From Neoscytalidium dimidiatum (Eukaryota > Ascomycota > Dothideomycetes > Botryosphaeriales > Botryosphaeriaceae), in the NCBI GenBank assembly GCA_037367355.1, contig CM074698.1, positions 3,596,001-3,660,000 of the forward strand: a stretch of 64,000 bases of DNA, written 5' to 3'. Of the stretch, positions 1 to 10,606 are shown one piece after another; positions within the stretch are counted from its first letter, which is position 1; each line of letters opens with the position of its first letter. The position numbers and the translations under genes are program-made. A model generated the notes under the pieces. That model did no database searches and was not told the DNA's origin. It saw only the letters and a list, made by a program, of their open reading frames with translations.

Positions 1-319
1 AACCGCCGCCAAGGATAACGGGTTAGCCCGCCCTTGTAGGCACATCGAGATTCCAAGCCCACCTGCGTGTCTCCTCAGTCTTGTTTGTGAATACTCCTTC
101 ATAACTACTCCCAACATAACAGTGCAATCTTATAGACATGATGCAAGACAAGCGAGAAGATTTCCACGATCCGGACGCGCTTTCAGATTCCGAAATTAGG
201 ATGGAATCTGACCGATTTCTACCAACACCGGCAACACAGACGCAGAGCAAAGCCTCACTGATTCCCGTACCTCTTTTTGGAGCGCCAGTATCACCCACTG
301 AGGTCGCATTCGTTCGATG

Positions 320-1420
320 AGCTGACAACTCCATCAGGGGATGGATCGCTGCAAGCGCAGCCGTCATCATCTTCAACAAATGGATTCTGCACACCGTTGG
401 TTTCTCTTTCCTTAAGCCACCTTGCTCATCCCCTTGTCCACCTCCCATGCCCACATCCCACATCACAAAATAGCCATCTTCCTTACAACATGGCACATGG
501 TTTTCACTACTATCGTGACCCAAACCCTAACTCGCTTCACCAAAGTCCTTGACTCCTGCCACAAAAGTGCCCACGACTACGCGCCAGACCTACGTCCGCG
601 CCATCCTCCCTATCGCGGTCTTCATGACCCTCTCCCTCATCTGCGGCAATATCGCCTACCTCTACCTCAGCGTCTCCTTTATCCAAATGCTCAAGGTGCA
701 CACGTCCCCCTTTCTCCCCTACCTCCCTTTCCCCCCATCCAACCCCTCCCACTCACGACCGGGGAAACCTCCCCCTCCCCCTCTCCCAAAAACAGGCAAC
801 CAACCCCCTCGCCACCCTCACGACAAGCTGGCTCCCCGGCCTCGCAACGCCCAACCTCTCCACCTTCAGCAAAAGCCGCCCTCATCGTCCTCGGCGTCAT
901 CATCGTCTCGACCGGCAAGATCCAGTTCCTCCCTGCCGGACTTCCTGATCCAGATCGCCGGCATCGTCTCCGAGGCGACGCGCCTCAGCCTCGTGCAGCG
1001 CATCCTCAGCGGCGAGAAGTACGAGACGGATCGCGCCCGTGTCGCTCTGCTGCTTCGCGCCCGCCACCGTCGCGACGAACCCGGTCCCGATGCTCGCTTT
1101 CGAGCGCCTGGAGATGACGGTGGGGGAAATGTGCGGGGGCTTCAAGGGGCTGGGTGCGCTGGTCGCGAACGCGGCGATGGCGTTCTTGCTGGAATGTTGT
1201 GGTGGTCGCGTTTACTGGCAGGACGTCTGCCGCCGCGTCGACGCTGTGGGGCGTGCTGAAGGATATTTTTGCTCGTCGTTGCGTCGGTGGTGTGTTTTTC
1301 TGGATCCCGTGATGTGGACGCGGGCGTTTGGGTATTCGATCTCGTTTGGCGGTTGGTGTATTATAAGCTTGGAGCGGAGGAGTTTAGGAGCCTGTTGAGC
1401 AGCGGGGTCGGTGTGCTGGC
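320..1420 (+). pseudogene. Broken TPT/EamA-type nucleotide-sugar or sugar-phosphate transporter gene
   Basis: Conceptual translation of separate frames gives the pieces of a fungal triose-phosphate-translocator-type membrane transporter in the correct order. They are an AAVIIFNKW helix (about 345-390), an IFLTTWHMVF segment (about 482-512), a helix around SLICGNIAYLYLS (about 625-680), an EATRLSLVQRIL segment (about 970-1010) and a C-terminal AFGYSISFGG/LVYYKLGAE segment (about 1325-1380). Plausible introns lie at about 388-481 and 692-796. The pieces cannot be joined in one frame: single-base shifts are needed near 562 (an A run), 1035, 1192, 1267 and again between about 1290 and 1350. Members of the family normally have 8-10 membrane helices and about 350-400 residues. 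The start codon is not identifiable. I infer a pseudogene, with repeated sequencing error as the alternative. Many of the shifts fall in short homopolymers, which keeps that alternative alive. Confidence 0.7.
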
Positions 1421-1812
1421 GGGGAGTTGGTTCGTTCTGAAATGTTTCAATTACGGCAAGTTTAGAGAAAAAAAAAAAACGGATGTATTGTAATAGGAGA
1501 AAAGGGGCTATACACGTGGTACTTGGTGCTCTTTCTAGTTTCTCAGTTTCCTTTCTAAACTGCTATATATCTTTTAGCCCTCGGAAAGCTGTTCACCAGA
1601 GCCGGAATCTCACTGTAGAAGCCCGTCAAATGAGAGTAAATTTGTCACATAGTTTCCTTTAGAGAATATCAAGTGCGAGTGACGAAAGTTCTGACACACA
1701 TGCCCCTAATGACAGATGCAACTCTTGGATTACCCGGGTACTCTCCGCAAATTCATCAAACACATATCCATGACACAGAATGCCTCGACCCTACGTAGCA
1801 CTTAATGAAACG

Positions 1813-4033
1813 CTAACCCTTGCCATCATCCAAGTACGACCGCGATCTCAGATCGAAAGGGACCTTGAGTGCCCTCGTCCATGAAGGGCCTTCCGGTTCA
1901 GAATACTCTCCTCCAGCACCAAATTGGTCCTCATCTTCGTATATCATTGAGTCAGGGTGGATAGTCCTTCCAAAGGCACTCGCCTGGCCATTCAGTGTGT
2001 CCAGATCCTCCAGGTCAAGTAAATAGGGCTCTACAGAAGAACGAGCCGGTGTTAATGCGTCCTCAGTGCCAGCCGGACGAAAAGTATTATCATTTTCTCC
2101 AGGTGATGGAGGATGCAGAAAGATTTGCGGCCCTGAAGAACTGACAGAATTTACTTTCATCGGGGCAGGCGATGGCGATTCATTGTTTCCTTTGGTGTGA
2201 TCTAAGTCGGTCCAGGTCTCCAATATGGACACTTGTGGGACTGCGGACAGTGCATCTTCAGTAAGACGTGTAGTCCCTGACGTGTAGCCTCCAGTTAGAA
2301 GTTCTTTGCGTAATGAAGCTTCGGCCGAGTCTGATTAAGATCCACTGAAAGACTCTGTCGGCTGGAAAAGTTCGCTGTTGGACCAGATGTCTCATTTTCC
2401 GAACCTTCAAGGATTATGTCCTCCCTCGGGATTGACCATAAAGCCAGATAGATGAGGTGGCTTTTGACATGCTGCTCCAGAGCATCAGATGAGGAGGTAG
2501 GAGAAAGATGAGAGCCTGGAATCTGCTCCTGACCGCAATTCGGTCCAGAAAATGGGCAGCAATCGAAAAGGGATGGCGCTGTACGTGCGCAGCTCTCAAC
2601 TAAAAAGGGCAGCTGAGATGCAGTGCAAGCTCCTGAATGTTCTCTTTGCAGATGTTGTTCAAAATTTTGTCTTGTGTGGTATATTTGCCGATCTTGCATT
2701 TGATGCTTCTTTATGGGACACCGCCACAGCACCCGGTGTTCCTTCTTCATATGACTAAGCCAGTCATTTTCGTCTTTGTAAAGTTTGTCGGCCTGGGTAC
2801 ACTCATCGAACAGGCACATGAAAGGATCCAAATCCTTCAGAACGTGAGACCTACTCAGTTAGTAATTGAAGAGAGAAAGGCAAAGACAACACACCTCCAT
2901 CGTTTCACATTCTTTACTTCCTGATAGGGGATGATGAATCCACAATATGGGCAGGGGATATCCCGAAGACCTGGTGATTTTTTGCGCGGTAAGGGCGGGA
3001 ACATAGACGTGACTTCATCGCCCACGTGTAAGCTTCGATGGCTAGACACAACTGAAGGGGCCAAGACACGTTCGAATTTTCTTCGATCGAATGGTGTTGC
3101 CGCTGTACTGCTTGTTTTGATAGAGCTAGAGACTTTGGGCTGAGTCGTTTCCCTTTTGTTGTCTATGCTCGTTTGAGGGAGCGGTACAGATTGTCGTAGT
3201 GAATTTGATCTTACAGAGAGGTCAGCTCTGTTAGTGTGCAAGGTACCGCAAGGTACAATGTTTGCTAGCTTTCGCTGCCTGAGTTGCCGATATAGAATGC
3301 GCTTTCGTCTTAGAACCATTCCTGCGGCAAGACGTAGCCGGAGGGCTTCCTTTATATTCGGAAATTTGATTCGTATGATCTCCAGGGCAAAATTTCTCCA
3401 GCTCGCTATTTGGTCATTTACACCATCATCTTTAAAATCATGATCCGCAGCTTTCAGATCCCGACTTTCTATTCCAGACCTCCTGATAGCGTTTGACAAA
3501 CGGTGCAGGCGATCAATTGTTTGAGAAACGGCTTGAAAATTTGATCGCACGTCACGTTCAAGTTTGAGCAGTCTGTCCTTGCTTGGGGAACTGTCAGAAA
3601 TGGAATTGGACATGTGCTCACTGTACGGTCCAAACATCGATCCAAGGGTATCTTTGATGCGTTGAAGGGTTTCCGAAAGTGAATCAAGGAGCCGGTAGAA
3701 GAGATCGTGCACGTCCGGAGAGTCTCTCAGACGGTAGTCCAGGCTCAGCATTCGTGGAGCAAAAATGCCGATACTTGATGTCCATAGGTTGAAACGGCCG
3801 TATGAATCTTCGAGCAATGAATCTAATGGTGTCGCCTCCCAGGCCAGACTCTCTTTCTCCGCTGTTGATAACTGGCGTTTGTTCTGGTCGGGTTCATTCG
3901 ATGATTGCTCAGTAACCGGAATAAAGACATTGGACTGGGTACTCAGCTGACGCAGGCAGTCCTGGTAGTTCTGTACACACGTATTGACGGATTCGGAGAT
4001 AGAAAGAGGTGCTGCCTCAGTGGTTGTCATCAT
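1813..4033 (-). CDS. C2H2-type zinc-finger protein (fungal acuF-like zinc-finger family)
   Basis: This is a three-exon gene on the minus strand with its ATG at 4033. Exon 1 (about 4033-2895) encodes a helical N-terminal region of about 350 residues followed by a CPYCGFIIP zinc-knuckle. A clean intron (2894-2851, branch-like CTAAC) joins this to a cysteine/histidine-rich region containing CLFDEC, WLSHMKKEH, WRCP and FEQHLQREH, all typical of C2H2 pairs. A second, frame-consistent intron of about 53 bases (about 2377-2325) leads to an acidic, serine/proline-rich tail ending at 1813. The architecture (N-terminal coiled region, cysteine knuckle, two or three degenerate C2H2 fingers) matches a large fungal family of unknown function that is common beside NLR and HET-type genes. 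It is divergent from the subtilase gene, with 385 bases between the two starts. The function is unknown, and nucleic-acid or protein binding is only an inference. The position of the second intron is my least certain point. Confidence 0.75.
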
Positions 4034-4418
4034 GTAGGCATACCACGTACACGCCAGTGTTTCCAGATAATTAATATATCACGTAGCTTCCATGTTGCAG
4101 GTAGGGCATAAACTGCAAGCCACGGCAGAGCATTGAAATGAAGTAAAGTGTTAATTGCCTTGGAATGTGGTTGATCTATTGAGAGACCGTTAGGAATCGA
4201 ATTCGAACAAGGCTGTCGTCGTAGCTGGCGTCAGCTGATCAACCCCACCATCCTGACCGGAACTCCTGGTTATTGATAGGAATGTCATGCAGCAACACGA
4301 GGCTGAGGTATGTGATCGCAAAACAGACGTCAAATATTCTCTAGCCATCGTCAGTCACAATCAACATCCGCTCTTTCGCCCTCCCGCTCTTTTTGCCACA
4401 GCTAGACTCGCGCCTTCC
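4034..4418. promoter_or_regulatory. Divergent promoter between zinc-finger gene and subtilase gene
   Basis: This 385-base non-coding stretch lies between two divergent start codons, so both genes probably draw their promoters from it. I see no clear TATA box or repeated operator. Confidence 0.4.
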
Positions 4419-7295
4419 ATGGAGCCGATCGGGCTTCAAAATGACTGGGGTGAAGATATCGTCAGCCTTATTGTGCACTCATTACATCCCAAGGCTGCGC
4501 TGAGACATGTTGCAAAGTTGATCGACAGAGATTTCAGAAGCAAAGACCAAGAACTAAGTGATTTCTGTCGCTTCTTTGATGCAGATGCGTTCAGCGTCTG
4601 GGATTTGGTCTGCTCATTGTCCGCGTCTTCTATACCTCTCTCAGTCCTTCCCTTGCTGCATACCGTCTTAGTCCATCTGGAATGTGTTGTTCACAATGTG
4701 CCTAGCTACTGCATCAAATCCGTGGTAAGCCCGTAGGCCTGTAGAGTGAAGCTGCGCTTACAATGATCTGCAGCCATCAAATACGTCCTTTCCAAAGTTG
4801 AACGCCTTGAACTGGAGGTTCAAGTCTACTGATGAAGCAAGCCTAGACACAGCAAAATATTGGATAGACTTCCACGACACAGACTCGCGCACTCTTCTCG
4901 CTAAGGCTATGGAAGAATGTGTGAAGAGCCTCGACGAATTCCAATATCTATGTTCCAGCAGCAACGTCCAAACCTTTGAGCCTCCTGCAGTACCGAGATG
5001 TGGCCCCAACTATGAGACGTGGGCCAATGCCACATCCATGTTTCGGACCCTCTCTGATGCTCGGTGCTGTCAGAACTGTGAGCGTGCCCCGGCAAAATTA
5101 GCTTTAAGCACTCACAGGAACCAAACTGGAGTGGAACAAGGCTCCGTCTTTGATGTACTCTTTTCCTTCGGAGAAGCATCTTCCAAATGGCAGCGCGCCA
5201 TGGTTGAGGTTCTCAAATCACAGTGAGTGTGACTCATATGTATTTTCAGGAGATGAGGATGCTGAAGCAAAGGCGAAAAGGGAGACTCGAAAAGGCCAGC
5301 GAGTAAAATTCAGCTTGCAGTCGGTAATTACCAACAAATTCAAGGCGCAAAAGCCAAAACGGACAAGGGTGTCACACTTATGTGACCATATAAAGGGTGC
5401 CGCCTCTGCACAAGCTAGGATCGATCTTTCGGTTGAGGACGGTATCCTTTGGGGCCATGTCTCACGGATAAGATCTCAATTACAGGAGACTGTTTCTCTA
5501 CGAGAGCTCCTTTCCGCGAACGTCACAGGCTTAACAGGGAAGACCAGGAGAATCCTTGCAGTCATTCTGGGTCATACACTCATCCACCTGTACGATGGGC
5601 CTTGGCTTAAGGGGTGGAGCAAAGACGAGATATTCTTCACTCAGGAAAATGACACTGTACCGCTGCAACCCTATTTGCTGGCTCGGACTCAAATGCAGGA
5701 CCCAGAAGAGGATAGCAACGACCTATACCGTGTACATCAACATCCGGACATACTGGCCTTGGGGATCCTTTTGCTGGAGTTGGATATTGGGCAGTCGATT
5801 GAATCCTTTGCCGCGCCGGATGGGCTTCCACCAGAGGATATCAACGTGAACACCCCTCTGCGGCTAGCAAAAGGAGCCATGGCAAAGCGACAAGCGGACA
5901 TGTTCAAGAATTATCGAGACGCTGTGAATGCTTGCCTTGATCCCGAGTTCGGGATCGAATTTGAGGAAGATGCGAAAGGGCTCCAGCGGCACATTTACAC
6001 TAAAATTGTGAGACCGCTTGAGGATGAGCTTTGGCAAGGAAACCGCGACTCGGTAGACATCTCCGATCTTGACAGAGTTACTCAGGATCTGAGTCTCACT
6101 ATGTTTGGCCGCCGAATAGGATCTATGAGACACAAGTCATTGGAACATCCAACAGGAGCTCCTACCCCGAGTAGCGGCAGCAAATTGAAGTCAAAGACCA
6201 AAAATAACCTGTTAACCAGCGAAGACAAAGGCAAAATTTACTCTTCTGGAACACAGATAATGGATAATGGATTTGGCACTAGAGAGGAAATTTTCCGGCT
6301 CTTTGATGACCAGATGGACGGCTCGTCCCATGACCAGCGTGCAAGGAAGGCTTCGGAAGACTGGATGCGGAAAGTGGAAGACATGTGGGATACCATCTGC
6401 GTTAGAGCCGGTGAGAAAGACAGGGTTAAAATTGCTGTTCTGGACAGTGGGATCGATTTGGAACATCAGGATATTGACAAAGATCGGATCAAAGACATGA
6501 GAAGCTGGATAAATGGCGCGAAAGGGGCAACTGATTGGATATCTCGAGACATTTGTGGGCATGGCACCCATATTGTCGGTATCCTTTTGACTGTTGCCCC
6601 TAAGGCCGATATCTACATTGCACGTGTCACGGAGTCCAAACAGTTGAAGGACGTGGATGGGATAGCAGATGTAAGTATCCATGATGATTCTGTACAACTT
6701 AGGCTAATACATTCTTACTGCCAAGACTATAACGTTTGCGGTGTCTCAATGGAACGTTGACATCATAACCTTGTCTTTCGGCTTTGAGAAACGCATTCCT
6801 TCCATCGAAGCAGCTATAGATGGTGTTCGCTGCCTTGTATTCGCAGCTGCATCGAACGACGGAGGTAACCGACAGCGCACGCACCCGGCGGATCAAGATG
6901 GCGTCATTTGCATTCATTCGACAGACAGCTTTGGAAACCCATCATCTTTTACTCCAAGCCCCAAGCCCCGGTCGGACAATTTCAGTACCTTGGGAGAGGC
7001 CATTGAGTCCACCTGGCCCGGTGACCCAGGAGGATGCGAATTAAGAACCATGAGCGGTACATCGTTTGCAACTCCAATCGCAGCAGGGATAGCGGCCTTC
7101 GTGCTCCAGTACACCAAACAACGGATAGCGGATGAGACTATACTAGAGAGACTCAGGAAATCACAAGGTATGAAGGAAGTCTTCCGTCTGATACAAACAG
7201 ACCGAGGAGGTTACCAGTACTTAGCACCGTGGACTTTCTTTGGCAAAGGAAAAGAGACCTTGATCGTAGAGCGTATCCGCGATGCATTGCAGTAG
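4419..7295 (+). CDS. Subtilisin-like serine protease (S8) with N-terminal DUF7580-like region
   Basis: I predict four exons: 4419-4724, 4774-5222, 5281-6670 and 6726-7295, giving about 904 residues. The ATG at 4419 (MEPIGLQ) is the first in-frame start that precedes conserved sequence. The N-terminal half (to about residue 560) resembles the fungal DUF7580 domain, with a CxxC pair and a kinase-like helical stretch. The C-terminal part is a complete subtilase: catalytic Asp in VLDSGIDLEHQD (about residue 640), His in CGHGTHIVGIL (about 679) and Ser in MSGTSFATPIAAG (about 828). There is no signal peptide, so it should act inside the cell. Introns 1 and 3 are canonical. Intron 2 uses GTGAGT with the weaker acceptor AAAAG at 5280. 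A shorter 27-base GTGAGT to TTTTCAG reading would break the frame. It is convergent with the gasdermin-like gene, whose end lies 149 bases downstream. Proteases of this class activate fungal gasdermins, so I infer that role here. Confidence 0.85.
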
Positions 7296-7444
7296 ATAGG
7301 AAAAGTCATGGACAATCTTCATAATTATGAACGCATAAGGATAAAGCCACCAGACAATAGTGCAAGTTTCCGACCCAAATATTCAAAGCGCAGAGTCCCA
7401 TAGACTCTATTCCACCGCCTTTGCCAGGGTCAGACATATCGTAA

Positions 7445-8326
7445 TCATTTGCCCTTACAGGTCACCAGAATACCACATACATTATCATCATCACCGTCGT
7501 CGTCGTCATGAGCATGGGCAACCTCGAAGCCAGGCCCGCCTGCCCCCGCATCCACTTTCCCAACCTCTTCCACCACGAAACGAGATTCCCGTTCCGCATC
7601 GTCATCTCCAATCTCGAACAGCGCACCCTTCACGTAATCTTCTCCCTCTCCAATACCTCCAGTCCAGCTGCTCACCTTGATCCTCCTTACTCGATACGCG
7701 AAAACAAAGTCATCACTCCCAGCCCACGCAACCACCTCCTCCTTCGCCCTCTCGATCTCAACCTGCGGCCCAACGCTCGCCGGCGCCCCAACCATCGTCC
7801 CATCCACGCCAGCCCCAAGATCCACACCGTCCGCCTTCCGCCTCAGCGTCCTGATCTTCCCACCCCTCACCACCTTCACCCCGACAACCATGTACACCGC
7901 CTTCCTCCACCTCCGCTTCTCCAAAAACCTCACCGCGCGCGGCGCCCTCGCCAGCGCCTCCGCGACGTACCCCTCCACCGCACCCGGCTCGAACGCCAGC
8001 GTCTCCAGCTCGTCGAACGCGCATTCCTCCTCTCGCGCGCGGTCCCAGCTCGCTCCGGCGCCGGCACCCACGCCGACCACCACCTGCAGGAAGCTCGCCC
8101 ACACGCCGAGGCGCCCGGCGCGCGCGCGCGTCGCGGTGTGCCGCCAGTCCGTCTTCGTGTGCGCGGTGACGGCGTGCGGGGGCGGGGGGACGCGGTCGGC
8201 GGCGGAGTTGAGCGGTCGCGTGGGCCGCGCGGGGTCGGCGAGGAGGGTGCCGAGTTGCAGCGGGCCGGTGGTCGGGTGCATGTCGAAGTTCGGGACGAGG
8301 AGGTAGGTCTTTTGGGAGTTGGCCAT
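7445..8326 (-). CDS. Gasdermin-like pore-forming cell-death protein (candidate)
   Basis: This is one uninterrupted reading frame of 293 residues, ATG at 8326, without introns. The N-terminus reads YLLVPNFDMHPTTGPLQLG followed by LLADPARPTRPL, and mid-protein there is a KAVYMVVGVKVVRGGKI segment (about residues 140-157). This layout and these short motifs fit the fungal gasdermin-like family (RCD-1, HET-Q1) as I know it: about 270-300 residues, no signal peptide, mostly beta structure. The last 30 residues are acidic (an HDDDDGDDD stretch) and follow a longer glutamate/aspartate-rich segment, which would suit an autoinhibitory tail removed by proteolysis. The neighbouring intracellular subtilase supports this, because such pairs are a known genomic arrangement. 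The 5' two-thirds of the gene is very GC-rich (about 7750-8300). The family call rests on motif memory and context, not on a search. A related small fungal protein of unknown function is the alternative. Confidence 0.65.
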   Translation of the reverse strand: MANSQKTYLLVPNFDMHPTTGPLQLGTLLADPARPTRPLNSAADRVPPPPHAVTAHTKTDWRHTATRARAGRLGVWASFLQVVVGVGAGAGASWDRAREEECAFDELETLAFEPGAVEGYVAEALARAPRAVRFLEKRRWRKAVYMVVGVKVVRGGKIRTLRRKADGVDLGAGVDGTMVGAPASVGPQVEIERAKEEVVAWAGSDDFVFAYRVRRIKVSSWTGGIGEGEDYVKGALFEIGDDDAERESRFVVEEVGKVDAGAGGPGFEVAHAHDDDDGDDDNVCGILVTCKGK

Positions 8327-10606
8327 GTTGAGCGTTGGGAGGTTTCTTAGAGAAATGGGATGGGATGGATGGATGGATTTTTAGCTTTAAGAACTGGATT
8401 TCTGGGTGGTTTGGGGGGCAGGAAGGTTGGTGAGGCTGAAAGGCAGCCTTGTGGGTGGTGTTGGTGAGCCTCAGCCTTGCGTTCCGCCTCCACTCAGAGG
8501 TTTTCTTGGTGGGGTGGGGGGTTTCAGTTTCGCAAGAGCGAGCTCTGCGGGAAATGGGGAGCTTACACGGGTCTTTGGCATTCATAAGACTGTTGTAAAC
8601 TTGTAGCGTTCGTCGATGTTTTTGTATTCGGTCACCCGGAAGTAAGAAATCGAATGTCATTATGCAGCGCTCCGTACCTTTTCTGGAAGTCAAAGCATCC
8701 GACCTTCACGAGCAGCAAGCCTCTTAGGTACTTGGAGTCTGATGAAGATAAAATCTCCATTTCCAATTGAGAATTCAATTTGAAGTCTGGCGGTTTCGGC
8801 TTGACCATTTCGAAGGAAATTATACGGGGCTGGAAAGCAGCCTTGAAGTAGCTGTGGCTAAGTGTTAGCCTTGTATCTTACCTTGAGGGCTTTGTTGGCC
8901 TCTGGCAACCCACAACCAGATAAGCCAATGCGCCACGCATATATCTTTAAATGATAGACAGGTAATGCAACTTTTGGCGATAGAATGACTGAAGTATCTT
9001 GGGGCTAATGGCTTCTATCTCAAATTGCGCCGAGCTAAGCTTTAAGATATCTCCTCATCCGAGTCTCTGATCAAGATTTCAATAGATTATTTCAATTAAT
9101 TTAATAGGCTCTTTAAGTCAAATCTCCAGATCTGCATATTTCTGGATCTTTCAAATACGGCTACTCGAGGTACGAGAAAGACGAATGGCAAGTACACGGA
9201 CTTGGCCCCGTATGCTCCAGGTTTCCCAAAGACACGACAGTTTACAAAGGAACTCAAGACTCGCAACTGATTCCCACTTCGAACTGGAATGATTCACCAT
9301 TATCCATCTGTAAGAATGCCGGCGTAGCCTCCGCCGGAATGTACTGTACATACGTCTCACACAGACCCACAACTTCTTCGTCGTCTCCGCCAGCTTCACT
9401 TATTTCTTTCCCAGGACTGCCCCTCACGCTGGCCCCATTTCCCTGGCTAAATTATCCACCATACACCCAAACTCTTTCACCAATAGCCGATACCTCCATA
9501 CCTCCACCCCGTCACCGCTGCTAATACGTGTCAACCCGTCTTCTTTACAGTCAATTTCCTTCAAGATGATCAAATTACCGCAATCAAGGCATGAGCCATC
9601 TCCACTACCTGCTGCGACTGCAAGCTCTTCCAGATATGTAGGATTATATGAAGACCACTAGCCAGCATTGTAACAGGTGCGGGTTCGTACTTTTTCAGTT
9701 GGACGAAATAACCCAGCCCGCCGGTCAGTAGGGTCAGGCTTACATAGTGACTGCTGCCTCGTACCCACACGCGTCCGCGGTCCTTCGCAAGCTCGCCTCG
9801 CAAGGCGCCCTTTTTCTTTTTTTTTTCCTTCTCGCTCGGGATCCACTTCTTGGAAGGTCAGCCTGCCAACGTCGTCACCGCCATCATCACAGCAACAGCC
9901 TCTCCCTTAGCGGCCGGCATCTCCGTATCCTGCTTCTCTGAGTGACGAATTCCTGGCGCTGAGCCTCTGCGCAGCGGTACTGTTCACCGTGCCGATACAG
10001 CCAGTGTGGCAGTGCAGCTCGGAGGTGGCGACGGCGTATCAACGGAGCGAGCGGTGGATTGAGCGGGGGCGGTGAGATTGGGTGGGTGGGTGGATGGGTT
10101 GGGCACTTCCGTCCAGGTTGTAGGGAAATGGAGCGCCCGGTAGAGCGAAGGATGCATATCTAAGTTTGGGCGATTCCACTCGAATAAAAGTGTTTTTTCT
10201 TTTTGCTTCAGCTTGGGGGGTTGCATGTAGACTGGGATATTGGACGAGGTGGCGCGGCGGATCAACCACGCTAAGCGCGCGCGTACCTTACCCGGAGCAC
10301 TGCTCGCGACTCTTTGAGCGGTGGAGCACTGCCACGTCTGAGCCGCCCCCTTAGCCCCCCACTATTTTCTCATTGCTGAGCGCTACCACGTGTCTTCATT
10401 GGCTATAAAGCGGACTTTTCAGCAAAGAGAGCACTGATTACGTATATCGGCTAATGGGCTGAGCGTTCCTTTCCACGTCAGCTGAGCAGGACACAAGCCG
10501 CGTCAGAACGAGATTTGTGATTCTTTATTTCATCAGCTCTACAATCCTGCGCCTGCTTTTCCCCCCTACCCCATTCATCTTAACACACTTTCTTTTCAGC
10601 AACACC
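8327..10606. other. Intergenic region, no supported gene
   Basis: There are 2.3 kb between the gasdermin-like and NACHT genes. Short open frames exist, but none shows a recognisable domain, splice pattern or composition. The stretch 8930-9140 is AT-rich (many TTAA/TTTAA), possibly an old decayed repeat. A run of GGGT-type repeats lies at about 10068-10105. The last 200 bases hold the probable NACHT-gene promoter. Confidence 0.5.
10404..10410 (+). promoter_or_regulatory. TATA-like box (TATAAAG) upstream of NACHT gene
   Basis: TATAAAG lies about 200 bases before the ATG at 10607, followed by a pyrimidine-rich leader (about 10535-10600). The spacing suits a fungal core promoter with a leader of about 150 bases. 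Confidence 0.45.

Noticed and set aside
7508..8350. Plus-strand frames overlapping the gasdermin-like gene
   Set aside because: They have arginine/proline/histidine-rich shadow composition. The minus frame has ordered conserved-looking segments and a proper start.
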